The notes below the pieces were generated by a model. It was given only the letters and a program-made list of their open reading frames with translations, ran no database searches and was not told the DNA's origin. From Serripes groenlandicus (taxonomy: Eukaryota; Mollusca; Bivalvia; Cardiida; Cardiidae): 64,000 bases of DNA. The position numbers and the translations under genes were made by a program. This document shows, piece after piece, positions 61,101 through 63,977 of this stretch (the stretch's first letter is position 1; every line of letters begins with the position of its first letter). The stretch is from positions 14,567,609 through 14,631,608 of the forward strand of contig JASEVX010000011.1 of NCBI GenBank assembly GCA_031761405.1. Reading direction: 5' to 3'.

Positions 61101-61433
61101 AAAGAGTTTCCATATTTTGCCTAGATGGTTTAAAAAGTCATGTGCTACAGATTTGTTGATTGTGGAAAAGGTTTAATATGTTTTAGAGAAGGCAAACATA
61201 TTGAATATCTCTATAATTGAAAGGACAATTATTAAATTAAGTTGAAAACATTGTGGCAAAAAGGAGACATTGCTCGATCTAAGCAATTTCTCCTTTCGTC
61301 ACAATGTTTTCAAAATAAAGCGTCTGTATGTGGGAAAGGGTTAACATGAATATTATTTTTTGTTAATCTAACTTTCAGGGTGATATGTACGACTCTATCG
61401 GAGATGAGGTCTACTGCCAGAGACAAGCAATAA
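26429..61433 (+). CDS. TMEM163: TMEM163-like membrane transporter, eight coding exons
   Basis: Join 26429-26576, 32393-32515, 34984-35027, 50269-50360, 55173-55269, 56953-57064, 58683-58824 and 61379-61433. The lengths sum to 813 nt, and every donor phase matches the next acceptor (1,1,0,2,0,1,2), giving 270 residues and a TAA stop. Human TMEM163 is of similar size (about 290 residues). Predicted layout: charged N-terminus (1-65), then six hydrophobic segments near 68-93, 98-120, 136-156, 170-194, 205-226 and 233-255, with a short basic tail. FAIRENSQLLFSFG-LDSILD around the second helix carries a DxxxD pair (D107, D111), the position where TMEM163/CDF proteins bind zinc. A further Asp (D205) opens helix five. 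Known family role: zinc efflux or loading, in plasma, lysosomal or vesicle membranes. Assignment to TMEM163 rather than another CDF-like branch is from recalled motifs. The introns span 35 kb and are packed with repeats. Expression is not proven. Confidence 0.8.
26659..26895. mobile_element. Family A MITE in intron 1
   Basis: TTAACCATTTAACATATATA to GGTGGAAAGGGTTAA, 83 bp after exon 1. Arms CTCTGTAACAGACGAATTTG and AAGACGTCTACTGCAAATT. Confidence 0.7.
26933..27128 (+). mobile_element. MITE family B in intron 1
   Basis: CAGAGGTCCTGATAAAGAGG to CTTATCCTAGAGCCCTCT. The central palindrome at 26997-27068 has loop GTT and is perfect except at its outer edge. Confidence 0.85.
27203..27433 (+). repeat. 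26-bp AT-rich tandem repeat
   Basis: About nine copies of TTATGTATTATCTGCTTATT followed by ATTCAT, two of them shortened. Both long open frames here come only from the repeat. Confidence 0.95.
27434..28354. other. Intron 1, AT-rich; one diverged MITE
   Basis: AAACCCTTTCCATGTCTGAAG..CCTCCTTTTTAATACTAATT (about 27860-27970) is an old family A copy. Nothing else is recognised. Confidence 0.4.
28355..28500 (-). repeat. Dispersed repeat shared with 31428-31545
   Basis: Read on the - strand: AACCGGAAGTAAAATGTAAAC, AGTGACTTGG, CAAACAAAAAATGTCGC, GTCGAATGTAGGAGAAAGAA. The other site holds the same order on the + strand. It may be the end of an unrecognised DNA transposon. Confidence 0.6.
28501..29005. 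other. Intron 1, no recognised feature
   Basis: AT-rich sequence. CCGGAAGTCACGG and CACTTCCGC near 28727-28755 form a weak inverted pair. Confidence 0.35.
29006..29444 (+). repeat. Diverged direct duplication around a tRNA-like insert
   Basis: ATGTTAATCTCACAAATATGCC..TACGCAGAGCTCAGTGAAA..AAACGCTCGCATCGCCGT occurs at 29010-29088 and again at 29350-29444. Confidence 0.8.
29141..29240 (+). ncRNA. tRNA-like pol III segment with T-run terminator
   Basis: GTGGTGCAATGGAGAGCG resembles an A box. GCGAGTTCGAGTCCT matches the B box consensus 55 bases on. A run of 18 T (about 29222-29239) would end transcription. The arms do not pair into a full cloverleaf, so a decayed tRNA or SINE head is likelier than a working tRNA. 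Confidence 0.4.
29445..30140. other. Intron 1, AT-rich, no recognised feature
   Basis: Short homopolymers (A9 at 29482, C9 at 29927) only. Nothing assignable. Confidence 0.35.
30141..30430 (+). repeat. Dispersed repeat family D, copy 1
   Basis: TTTATCACATGACATCGCTTG to CATGTCAGATCCTATATATA, colinear with 40620-41024 over its whole length. The 3' hundred bases form an inverted repeat (GACATTCGTTGTCATTT / AAATGACAAATCATGTC). Copy 1 lacks about 110 bp of copy 2's middle. Confidence 0.75.
30431..31170. other. Intron 1, no recognised feature
   Basis: An 88-codon open frame at 30471 lacks motifs and has AT-biased random composition. Not called. Confidence 0.4.
31172..31428 (-). mobile_element. 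SINE type II in intron 1
   Basis: GATTGATTGGGGTTTTACGCC to GAGCTACCGGGACTCG, the complement of the type II head. It lacks about 50 bp after the 3' domain (GTACTACACACATAGACTTAGC). Confidence 0.85.
31428..31545 (+). repeat. Dispersed repeat, partner of 28355-28500
   Basis: AACCGGAAGTAAAATGTTAAC..GACAAAAAGTGTCGCTCG..GGCCGAATGTAGGAGAAAG. It starts right where the SINE ends, so the SINE may be inserted at its edge (AACCGGAAG also precedes the SINE at 31159-31167). Confidence 0.6.
31868..32069. mobile_element. Family A MITE in intron 1
   Basis: TTAACATTTTCCACATCCAAA to GAAAATGGTTAA with core GGAGAAATTACTCATATGAA. Confidence 0.65.
32070..32392. other. End of intron 1
   Basis: No intact element. 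AT-rich run into the acceptor AATATTTTCAG at 32392. Confidence 0.4.
32393..32515 (+). CDS. TMEM163: TMEM163-like exon 2 (first membrane helix)
   Basis: A 123-nt exon, TTTTCAG|CA to CTCG|GTATGT, residues 50-91. Basic KSRRLTPKSAKK precedes a helix (YYTAIGVSWFSVIISSCLGV), the positive-inside pattern expected with a cytosolic N-terminus. The longest open frame here is in a different phase and is a shadow. Confidence 0.85.
32516..33486. other. Intron 2, first part; family B MITE remnant and C21 tract
   Basis: 32985-33070 holds a degraded family B copy (TCTTTCCCCCATAATACCAC, then TTTGAGACGATTCTTTTCAGTA with only one palindrome arm intact). A run of 21 C lies at 33289-33309. Another inverted pair, CATCTTCGCAAGCCAAGGAT / AGCCAAGGATACG..GCTAGCGAAGATG, lies at 33068-33162. 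Confidence 0.5.
33487..34856 (+). mobile_element. Helentron-like element (AGCTCTACTGG family) in intron 2
   Basis: Subterminal repeats AGCTCTACTGG (33491) and CCAGTAGAGC (34820) are inverted. A 5' hairpin TGGCCAAAGGCCAG and a 3' hairpin GGCCCTCAAGGGCC precede TCTTGTTTT. The body holds six copies of a 155-163-bp repeat (GATCTTCACCAAACTTA.., TGCAAGACTGGATTATGGCC) from about 33790 to 34790. Confidence 0.85.
34984..35027 (+). CDS. TMEM163: TMEM163-like exon 3 (44-nt microexon)
   Basis: TCTTTTTAG|TATTTG to TTTGGC|GTAAGT, residues 91-105 (VFAIRENSQLLFSFG). Its motif and exact phase fit (1 in, 0 out) support it despite the small size. It lies in a 234-bp gap between two Helentron-like insertions, 127 bp from one and 64 bp from the next. 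Confidence 0.8.
35091..36190 (+). mobile_element. Helentron-like element (AGCTCGAC family) in intron 3
   Basis: TTTTAGCTCGACTTTTCGAAG start, GTCGGCGTC microsatellite, and about six body repeats of roughly 160 bp (TTTCAAAACCATTACAGATA.., CATCATTACCTCCATCAACA). It ends AAAAAGTCGAGCATGCTGTC with the GACAGC hairpin and TCTTGTTTT. Long open frames inside follow the repeat and are not genes. Confidence 0.85.
36470..36623. repeat. Degenerate TCGAGTTATCARATG repeats
   Basis: About nine spaced copies of TTCGAGTTATCA / GGTCGAGTGAACGAT, 14-18 bp apart. Confidence 0.75.
36629..36832 (-). mobile_element. MITE family C, truncated, in duplicated block copy 1
   Basis: Starts internally at CAGTCCGCGCAGGCTAATC and ends GGTTTTCTCTCTCGCGTGACGG. 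Confidence 0.8.
36855..37085 (+). mobile_element. SINE type I with empty site in the same window
   Basis: The head GGAATCCGCTGTGGTCGAGT is complete. The tail was altered: after ATGAATAAATAAATTTAAAT the 3' domain is diverged, ending in (CATT)n. TCCGAGTCATGTTA occurs on both sides (36841-36854, 37086-37099) as the target duplication. The corresponding place in block 2 (about 37748-37760) has no SINE. Confidence 0.85.
37235..37536 (+). mobile_element. MITE family C with a 60-bp foreign patch
   Basis: GAGCTGTCCCACGAGAAATC to ATGTTGGTTTTCTCATGG. Within it 37439-37499 is not MITE sequence but the complement of the Helentron-like body (ATCTGTAATGGTTTTGGAAA to CTTAACCAAAATTCT). It replaces about 24 bp of MITE. 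Confidence 0.8.
37537..37728 (-). mobile_element. MITE family C, truncated, block 2
   Basis: TATGTATCGACCAAGATCAG to TCTCGTGGGACAGCTC. It abuts the previous MITE at the block junction. Confidence 0.8.
37907..38171 (+). mobile_element. MITE family C, block 2
   Basis: GAGCCGTCCCACGAGAACAC to CTCACGGAACGGCTCATAT, complete. It lacks the foreign patch present in block 1. Confidence 0.85.
38172..39696. other. Intron 3, no recognised feature
   Basis: AT-rich. A loose inverted pair (CTTAGATTTGTGACAAAATC / GATTTAGATTAAGTCC) lies at 38988-39065. No coding motif in any open frame. Confidence 0.35.
39697..40060. mobile_element. Family A MITE pair, nested
   Basis: TTAAGCCTTTCCCACGTACAAC to GTGGGAGAGGATTAA. 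Two cores, GTAGCAAAAGGATACATTCC and ATGGCAAAGGGAGAAAACAC, show that two copies are merged. Confidence 0.65.
40061..40619. other. Intron 3; isolated MITE arm
   Basis: TTTTCAAATGTCGTCTGCTG..GTGGGAAACGGT (40165-40223) is a family A right end. The rest is unassigned. Confidence 0.4.
40620..41024 (+). repeat. Dispersed repeat family D, copy 2
   Basis: TTATCACATGACACTGCTTG to ATGTCAGATCCTATATATA. The 3' part forms a hairpin: AGGATCTGACATTCGTTGTC (40920) with AATGACAATTATGTCAGATC. Confidence 0.75.
41025..42451. other. Intron 3, AT-rich, no recognised feature
   Basis: TTTCTTTCTC microsatellite at about 41910-41935. GAATATACAATTCGGAATTGTATATTC (27 bp, imperfect at the centre) at 41034 is a short palindrome. 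Confidence 0.4.
42452..42666. mobile_element. Family A MITE in intron 3
   Basis: ACCCCACAATATAAAAACTC to GTGGGAAAGGTTTAA, with core GAAAGCTTGTTATGAGCAA. Confidence 0.65.
42667..43588. other. Intron 3; 5' fragment of the GGCCGGATTG element
   Basis: 43180-43340 (GGCCGGATTGCTCTAGCAAT, TCCGTCTGTCTGTTCG, GGTTGAGGCAAAATCTCAGC) matches the first 150 bp of 14036-14294, then stops. Nothing else found. Confidence 0.6.
43589..44022. repeat. Direct tandem duplication, 215-bp unit
   Basis: AACTGAATAGAAGCGTATTC..TTTCCGTACAGAAAGGTTGT..GAGTATTTTGTTTGGA is repeated from 43804 with about 8 percent difference by eye. Confidence 0.9.
44067..44273 (+). mobile_element. SINE type I lacking its A box
   Basis: GGAATCCGCTG joins straight to TTTCGAAACCGGGTGTC, losing the A-box segment. 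The rest is intact to AATAAATAAATA. Flanking CATACCATCGAGGG / CATACCACCGAGGG is a target duplication with one change, so the deleted form may itself have inserted or lost the box later. Confidence 0.85.
44432..46585 (+). mobile_element. SINE type IV with internal 117-bp expansion
   Basis: The head CACGGTGGTGTAGTGTATAG..AGAGCGTC and the B box GACTCGATCCCCGAACC occur once, followed by an AT-rich insert (44525-44665) and a second CCCCGGCCGGGTCATACC. The array then follows, and after it a single normal end, CGCTGTGATATAACTGATTA..CGCGTAAAACGCC. The inserted SINE has grown from about 270 bp to over 2 kb. Confidence 0.8.
44690..46530 (+). repeat. 117-bp minisatellite, about 16 copies, inside a SINE
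   Basis: Unit starts at AAATGGTAGTAATGGCTGCC fall at 44799, 44914, 45030, 45147, 45251, 45368, 45486, 45606, 45720, 45837, 45953, 46067, 46187, 46305 and 46419. Each unit carries the body GGTGTCAGGATACATGGACC and the start of the 3' domain, GGAAACGCCGTG. Repeated open frames on - are repeat artefacts. Confidence 0.95.
46634..46864. mobile_element. Family A MITE subfamily 2, nested in an older copy
   Basis: TTAAACCCTTTTTCTCATAT to GCGGGAATAGGTTAA. Flanking CAAAACTGTAGCAGACGACT (46607) and GTTGAAAACATTGTGGCATT (46917) belong to the older element. Confidence 0.75.
46865..47740. mobile_element. Mosaic of family A MITE pieces with a tandem duplication
   Basis: AGATATTCTATAGGGTTACT and TTTTCGACTGTATTAACTAA occur twice (47065-47175). 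AGATATTCTATAGGGTTACC appears a third time at 47458, after the insertion at 47180-47450. It ends TATATGGGAAAGTGTT at about 47529; 47540-47740 is unassigned. Confidence 0.55.
47180..47450 (+). mobile_element. Helentron-like element, GTGTCACCTGC family
   Basis: GTGTCACCTGC (47180) and GCAGGTGACAC (47409) are inverted. A 3' hairpin GTGCTCCGGGGAGCAC is followed by TCCATTCTAGTTTT. The body has a TCTGTCTGTCCGTC tract. It is inserted in a T run of a MITE fragment. Confidence 0.7.
47742..47956. mobile_element. Second TTAA-flanked MITE family (CCCTTTCAGCGCC ends)
   Basis: TTAACCCTTTCAGCGCCGA to TTTGGCGCTTAAAGAGTTAA. The centre has nested palindromes: GATTTCAGGTGAG .. CTCACCTGAATC around CAGCTCGTTACGAGCTG. 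The flanking sequence looks like a broken family A copy. Confidence 0.75.
47957..48155. mobile_element. Family A MITE, 3' part
   Basis: GTCGACTTTTGAATACATCG, core GAAACTGCTCATGTTGAGCA, end GTCGTCTGCTGTAGATTTG..GAGAAAGAGTAAC. Confidence 0.65.
48294..48544 (+). mobile_element. SINE type II in intron 3
   Basis: Head CCGAGCCCCAGTAGCTCAGT with an altered B box (GAGTTCAAACTACAG), body GTTGTGTGGAGTACTGGTG, end GTAAACGGCGTTAAA. A family C MITE follows immediately. Confidence 0.8.
48547..48813 (+). mobile_element. MITE family C
   Basis: ATCCTTCACGCGAGAACACC to TTTTCGCGGGACGGCTC, reference orientation. Confidence 0.8.
48985..49375. mobile_element. Family A MITE split by a family B MITE
   Basis: The left part, CCTTTTCCCACATACAATAA..GACGACTTTGAACAAAA (to 49050), and the right part, TTGAACAGAGTTGACAACAT (from 49262), are one element. 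Family B lies between. Confidence 0.7.
49053..49246 (+). mobile_element. MITE family B
   Basis: CAGAGGTCCAGTTAGGAGG to CCTTATCTAGAGCCCTG. Central palindrome TATGTTGTGGGTACTCAAAA.. with loop ACC, one arm mismatch (GAATACCC). Confidence 0.85.
49578..49802. mobile_element. Family A MITE in intron 3
   Basis: TAATCCTTTCCCACATACAAC to GTTGGAAAGGGTTAA. Core GGTGAAATTGCTCATCATGA / GCAATTTCACC is a perfect stem. Confidence 0.8.
49937..50173. mobile_element. Family A MITE, 95 bp upstream of exon 4
   Basis: TTAACCATTTCACAAACGTAG to GGGATAAAGGGTTAC with core AAATTGGTGATCATGAGCAA. Confidence 0.75.
50269..50360 (+). CDS. TMEM163: TMEM163-like exon 4 (second helix, DxxxD)
   Basis: TATTTTCAG|CTTGAC to CAAAG|GTTGGT, 92 nt, residues 106-136. 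LDSILDAISSCVVLWRF holds D107 and D111, the DxxxD zinc-site pair of the family. The hydrophilic HGGHSIYSDEREQR that follows is a short loop with two His. Confidence 0.9.
50378..51276 (+). mobile_element. Helentron-like element 17 bp after the exon 4 donor
   Basis: TTTTTAGCTGACCTGAGCACG start with hairpin GAGCACGAAGTGCT, a (CGTCCGT)n tract at 50450-50520, four body repeats of about 130-165 bp (CTTCTCCTTCGAAAGTATCT.., TTCAAGCCATGTTGATTGGT), and end GGCCCTCGTGGGCCTCTTGT. Confidence 0.85.
51335..51544. mobile_element. Family A MITE
   Basis: GTCCTTACAGCATGCAACG to TTGGAAAGGGTTA. The centre is degraded. Confidence 0.6.
51601..51857 (-). mobile_element. MITE family C
   Basis: GAGCCGTCCCGCGAGAAAAC to GATTTTCTCGCGGGCGCAGG. 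The right end has been replaced by a few unrelated bases. Confidence 0.85.
51858..52345. other. Intron 4, no recognised feature
   Basis: AT-rich, no repeats or coding motif seen. Confidence 0.4.
52425..52658. mobile_element. Family A MITE subfamily 2, well preserved
   Basis: TTAACCCTTTCCCTCATATAG to GAGGGAAAGGGTTAA, core GAAATTGCTCAAAACGAGCA. Close to the copies at 9957, 22979, 46634 and 58865. Confidence 0.85.
52668..52791 (+). mobile_element. SINE type II, 5'-truncated, with target duplication
   Basis: TTGCTTGGGAAGATTGCTGTG to AATCAATCAA. TTAAGTGGATAGA is found on both sides (52655-52667, 52792-52804). This copy was truncated on insertion, as expected of reverse transcription. Confidence 0.85.
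52945..53400. mobile_element. Family A MITE split by a type III SINE
   Basis: AATCCTTTCCGACATACGC at the left, GTCGTCTGCTGCAGATGTG at the right. Confidence 0.7.
53032..53246 (+). mobile_element. SINE type III, truncated at the B box, with target duplication
   Basis: Starts GGTTCGATACCCGGTTGCGG, ends AACTCCAAACAAACAAAC. GCTTCTAATGAT flanks it on both sides. Confidence 0.85.
53637..55003 (+). mobile_element. Helentron-like element with a clean 163-bp core array
   Basis: TTAGCTCGCCTATTTGAAG start, (GGCGTT)n microsatellite at 53693-53742, core array 53751-54680. The tail has ATAGGCGAGCTATATTGTCC and the hairpin GTCCTCCGAC, then AACTCTTGTT. GCTCGCC and GGCGAGC are the subterminal inverted pair. 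Confidence 0.85.
53751..54680 (+). repeat. 163-bp tandem repeats, 5.7 copies
   Basis: GGTCAAACCTTTGCGTGCAA starts at 53752, 53915, 54078, 54240, 54404 and 54567. Copies differ at few sites (for example GTTGGTC/TTGGGTC). The size and context recall the ~160-bp core repeats of bivalve Pearl/BIV160-type elements. Confidence 0.95.
55047..55101. repeat. (ACTT)n microsatellite
   Basis: About 13 copies of ACTT directly upstream of exon 5's intron end. Confidence 0.95.
55173..55269 (+). CDS. TMEM163: TMEM163-like exon 5 (third helix)
   Basis: TTATTTCAG|GGCC to GGACAG|GTTAGT, 97 nt, residues 136-168. ACIVIGLLFVMSACLLAAKS is a clear helix, followed by IVGLAKIEHTG, a lumenal or cytosolic loop. The exon 4/5 junction makes an AGG codon (R136). 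Confidence 0.9.
55291..55549 (+). mobile_element. MITE family C, 21 bp after the exon 5 donor
   Basis: GAGCCTTCCCGCGATAAACC to GGGTTTCTCGCGGGATAAT, reference orientation, well preserved. Confidence 0.85.
55550..56184. other. Intron 5, first part; T/C-rich microsatellite
   Basis: TCTTTATCTTTCTTTCTG..CCCTCTCTCTGTCTC at about 55760-55855. No other feature. Confidence 0.45.
56185..56644. mobile_element. Large hairpin MITE (family E)
   Basis: CAGTGTGTGTATAACACGTG (56185) is inverted at the right end (CACGTGGTATACACACACTG, ending 56644). Inner arms also pair: GAAACATGGTGCAGTCTACG with CGTAGACTGCGCCATGTTTC, and AAACACTTCGACGAA with TTCGTCGAAGTGTTT. Arms total about 200 bp each. Single copy in this window. 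Confidence 0.8.
56953..57064 (+). CDS. TMEM163: TMEM163-like exon 6 (fourth helix)
   Basis: CTTTAAAG|CCTTCG to GATA|GTGAGT, 112 nt, residues 169-206. SIALTLSTVNAVTCFVTGFG is the helix; KVFVGYMLESRVLITD leads into helix five and ends with D205. The donor is a perfect GTGAGT. Confidence 0.9.
57130..57385 (-). mobile_element. SINE type IV in intron 6
   Basis: GATTGATTGATGGGTGTGTT, CAACAATTTTTCAGTTATAT, then GACACCAGCC and the head complement GAACCCGCCACCTCCCG..CCACTGAGGAGG. Confidence 0.75.
57745..57818 (+). mobile_element. SINE type IV fragment abutting the splice-site array
   Basis: GGTTAATATTACGACTGACC, GGTGTCAGGATGATTGG, AAAATGCCGTGATTG. It ends only about ten bases before the first repeat unit. 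Confidence 0.65.
57831..58682 (+). repeat. 54-bp tandem array spanning a 3' splice site, 17 acceptor-like copies
   Basis: The unit is TGTACTGTTTTATTTGCAG|GTGTTATCACGTTAACGG|GAGCCGTTATGTCAGTA. The last base of each AG falls at 57841, 57887, 57941, 57995, 58049, 58103, 58157, 58211, 58265, 58320, 58374, 58428, 58482, 58528, 58574, 58628 and 58682. Spacing is 54 except three of 46 and one of 55. The final copy is the real exon 7 acceptor. The copy at 57941 reads AG|CTGT, and the copy at 58574 has GAAG. Long open frames in all phases arise from the repeat. Confidence 0.95.
58683..58824 (+). CDS. TMEM163: TMEM163-like exon 7 (fifth and sixth helices)
   Basis: TTTATTTACAG|GTGTT to GGAATATG|GTAAGT, 142 nt, residues 206-253. 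It gives SVITLTGAVMSVFAVIFTTL (helix 5), a loop SENKRLWYLD, and DVIGLVCSLFLTCYGIW (helix 6). Its first 31 bases are the source of the upstream 54-bp array. If the copies at 58628 or 58574 were used instead, 18 or 36 extra hydrophobic residues would be added in frame. Confidence 0.9.
58865..59094. mobile_element. Family A MITE subfamily 2, 41 bp after exon 7
   Basis: TTAACCCTTTCCCTCATACG to GAGAGAAAGGGTTAA, core GAAATTGCACGTTTTGTGCA. Confidence 0.85.
59091..59328. mobile_element. Family A MITE, host copy of the preceding insertion
   Basis: Continues TACATCAAATCTGCCTGGGA with a triplicated TTGAAAAACA, core ATTGCATATGATGAGCAA, end GTAGTAAAGGGTTAA. Confidence 0.7.
59406..59537. mobile_element. 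Short family A MITE
   Basis: TTAACCCTTTCCACAATACG to GTGAGAAAGGGTTAA, 132 bp, central hairpin lost. Confidence 0.75.
59741..61000 (+). mobile_element. Helentron-like element containing a nested copy
   Basis: Outer: TTAGCTTGGATTTTCAAAG (59741), body to TACCAGCCTTCTTTTTT (60018), resuming at CAAAACTATTAGAGATATTG (60753), and its own 3' end AAAGTCGAGCACGTTGTCC..GGTCTTGTTT. Confidence 0.8.
60019..60752 (+). mobile_element. Helentron-like element nested in a sibling
   Basis: ATCTCGACTTTTCGAAGAAA start, GGCGTCGGCGTTGGC tract, body repeats, end TTCGAGCACGCTGTCCTCTG, ACAGCTCTTGTTT. The outer element reads through as CTTTTTT..CAAAAC without duplication beyond T residues. Confidence 0.8.
61001..61343. 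mobile_element. Two joined family A MITEs, ending 35 bp before exon 8
   Basis: Right part of one (CATAACCAATTTCTCCTTTT to GGAAAAGGTTTAAT at 61178) followed by most of another (AATATCTCTATAATTGAAAG to GTGGGAAAGGGTTAA at 61343). Confidence 0.7.
61379..61433 (+). CDS. TMEM163: TMEM163-like terminal exon 8
   Basis: AACTTTCAG|GGTGAT gives W253 across the junction, then VICTTLSEMRSTARDKQ and TAA (61431-61433). The basic tail after the sixth helix fits a cytosolic C-terminus. Only 18 codons, so support comes from phase, the W codon and the complete 813-nt sum. Confidence 0.75.
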
Positions 61434-61468
61434 GAAGCCACACATTCGATTGCCAACTTTAGCTGTAA

Positions 61469-61474
61469 ATTAAA
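61469..61474 (+). promoter_or_regulatory. Possible polyadenylation signal ATTAAA
   Basis: ATTAAA lies 36 bases past the stop codon, the common variant of AATAAA. No transcript evidence. Confidence 0.35.
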
Positions 61475-61526
61475 GTACCAATCACAGAATAGACAGAGAG
61501 ATAGAGATGAGAATGCTAGTCACTCC

Positions 61527-61696
61527 CAGATCTCTAAATAAGGAGCGTTTTTCATGTTCTAAAATCCTTATTTTACCTCCAAAACCTATGTTGTGGGTAC
61601 TCAAAAGAATCGTCTCAGTGAGACGATTCTTTTGAGTACCCACAACATATGTTTTAATGAGTGCTTACTGTTTACTCCTCCTTATATAGTCCTCTG
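61527..61696 (-). mobile_element. MITE family B just beyond the gene
   Basis: CAGATCTCTAAATAAGGAGC to TCCTCCTTATATAGTCCTCTG. Central palindrome ACCTATGTTGTGGGTACTCA with loop AGT, nearly perfect. If the transcript extends this far, a very strong hairpin would lie in its 3' untranslated region. Confidence 0.8.
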
Positions 61697-62242
61697 CAAT
61701 CCTATTTGAATGCATGCCCCGATTAAACCTCATCCTGATGGTGTTAAAAGGCATAACTGAGTTAATATAAAAATTGTATTGAACTTATTAGGGAATATAT
61801 GGACTTTATTTGTCTAAAAGATACAAATATATTTTTTTAAATGTTGTATTTTTGTTCAAATATTTATTGTAATTAAATGTAAAAATCTGCAAATTGTTGT
61901 ACAACTGTTTTGTAGTGAAAGTTAATGTGCATTTAAACGGTCCGGGTGCAATTGTCAACTCTATTTGCAAGTACAAGTACCAATATCGTTTAAGACAGAT
62001 ATTTGATATGTCAGTCTGGTCTATTACAATTATACACTGGTTGGACCTCATATAGCTGGTGTGCTCACATTTATAAATATATGTTATATAGGTTATTAAG
62101 TGTTGATGTGTACTCAACAGTTATGTATGAATTACAATATCCATTTGTCACATACTATAAACTGACATTTGATGTAATACACAATGTACGAGTGATTGAC
62201 AGTATGTATACAGGGTCGATGTTAATAACTAAGACCAAACTG
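61697..62242. other. No recognised feature
   Basis: AT-rich, intergenic or 3' UTR. Two overlapping open frames of about 90-100 codons show no motif. Confidence 0.4.
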
Positions 62243-62318
62243 ATTCGCTGTACGTACATTTGATCTGACGACTCCGCATAAAAGGTCTTCTCGCGTTTAC
62301 CCTATACACTTTAAATAT
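62243..62318 (+). repeat. Dispersed repeat, partner of 9429-9510
   Basis: TTCGCTGTACGTACATTTGATC, GACTCCGCATAAAAGGTCTT. Confidence 0.6.
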
Positions 62319-62369
62319 TCATGAGCAGCTGCTGTTTTCTTTTGTCTAATTGAAAACGCTCGGTGTTAT

Positions 62370-62569
62370 CTGGGACTACTAATACGGGGAAGAGAAACGA
62401 GAGCGATAAGTGCGTATTGCTTGTCGTCTTTACAAAACTGTTTGTGTACGTAAATAGATAAACCTTGTACTGTTCATGCGGAATATTGATCGATAAGATC
62501 GACAAGCATATTATATAGCGCTATATAGCTTATCGCACTTGTTTCTCTTCCCCGTATTAGTAGTCCCAG
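62370..62569. mobile_element. 200-bp MITE (family F) with target duplication
   Basis: CTGGGACTACTAATACGGGG pairs with its inverted copy ending TAGTCCCAG over about 35 bp with one or two mismatches. GTGTTAT flanks it on both sides (62363-62369, 62570-62576). Confidence 0.85.
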
Positions 62570-62593
62570 GTGTTATATAATTGGATTACTCGA

Positions 62594-62960
62594 CAGGCTC
62601 CGCTTGACTATCTCATTTATAATGGAGATATATTGCTTTGCACATGTCGGTCCATCGGTCGTTCGGTCGGTAGACATTAGCTTGACCGATTGATAACCTG
62701 ATAAAGCTTGGACCTTCATTACTCAAGTTTGGCAGGTAGCCTGGGCTTGACCGGTGATTGTTAAGGTCATCCGTTTAAAGGTTAAAGTCATATTGACCTT
62801 GTACTCAGAAAGCTTTTCTGACTGATAAATGCAAATGCTTTGGTCTAATGTCACCAACTTCGACAGGGATGAACTTTTTTATTTTGAGGTCATCCAGTCT
62901 CAGGTCAAGGTCACAGTGACTTTGAACACACACAAAAACGTTTCTGATTGATTTTCCTGA
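62594..62960 (+). mobile_element. Helentron-like body fragment
   Basis: GGTCCATCGGTCGTTCGGTC tract, then TTGACCTTGTACTCAGAAAG, GGTCATCCAGTCTCAGGTCA, AGGTCACAGTGACTTTG. The alternating TGACCTTGA-type body is familiar from molluscan repeats. Ends not defined. Confidence 0.45.
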
Positions 62961-63370
62961 CATTGTTGCACTCGGGGGTAATAATGTTTGACAAAAATAT
63001 CTTATTTATATGAGTAATCTTTTTTATACCTAACGATTTTGAATGAAGCACTTTGATTGGCTGACGTATAAGTCAATCTTGGACAATGTGTATGAGGCAG
63101 TCCTCAGATATATATACGAACGAGCGAGAAGTATAGGCTGGGGTTTAATGGGATTGGAATATATTACAAGATACATCTTTCAATAATTGTTAAAATTCAC
63201 ACTCCTTATCTGCTTGAGCATGTATGGGTTAAATCAAATAAGCCATTTGAGTAAGTTTAAATCATGAAACTTGCAAGTTATAGCAAATTAATATTTGATG
63301 TTAACGTATGTAAAATATATGTGTGTATTTTACGAGATTCATGTAATTGTATAAGTCAAACAAATATATA
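62961..63370. other. No recognised feature
   Basis: AT-rich, nothing assignable. Confidence 0.4.
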
Positions 63371-63630
63371 AGCTGTCCCACGAGAAAACCAACATTATGG
63401 CCTCTGCGTAATGTATCGACCCAGATCAGCCTGCGCCGTCCGCGCAGACTGATCCGGACCGACACATTCCGTCCCAGGAGAATAGAGGTATAGAGTAATG
63501 ATTCCTGAAACAGAAAATCCTTAGGCGGCGAAAAGTGTCTATCCGGGTAAGCCTGCGCGGCTTGCTTAGGCTGATCCTGGTCGATACTTTACGCAGAGTC
63601 CACAATGTTGGTTTTCTCGCGGGACGGCTC
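63371..63630 (-). mobile_element. MITE family C
   Basis: AGCTGTCCCACGAGAAAACC to TTTTCTCGCGGGACGGCTC, complete. The open frame across it (103 codons on -) is a shadow of the palindromic repeat. Confidence 0.85.
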
Positions 63631-63977
63631 AAATGTATATGTCTATCTATCGTGTAAATTGAGGGACATACCAATTGTAAATATACCAATTGTAAATTGA
63701 GGGACATACCAATTGCAAATATGCCCGGTCTTGCCAAATTACATTTACAGATGTCATGGGAATTTAAACATAATTATATAGGCACTTTACTGTCCTAAAT
63801 GTAGCCTTGGTCAATGTTCAGTGGTTGTCTAGTCGTCCTTTGAATGAATCCTCTGCCTGATGTGGCCGACACTATCATTTGTGGCAAAATGTTCCATCAT
63901 CCATAATGACGCGAATTGACACGGTAAGAATAATTCTTATCATTAGTCCTTTCTTGAAAGTAGGTTTAAAAGTTCTT
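63631..63977. other. No recognised feature; small duplication
   Basis: GTAAATTGAGGGACATACCA occurs twice (63653, 63691). Confidence 0.5.

Noticed and set aside
63426..63737. 103-codon gene on the - strand
   Set aside because: It covers a family C MITE, and the same peptide pattern recurs in other copies (11477, 37536, 55347).
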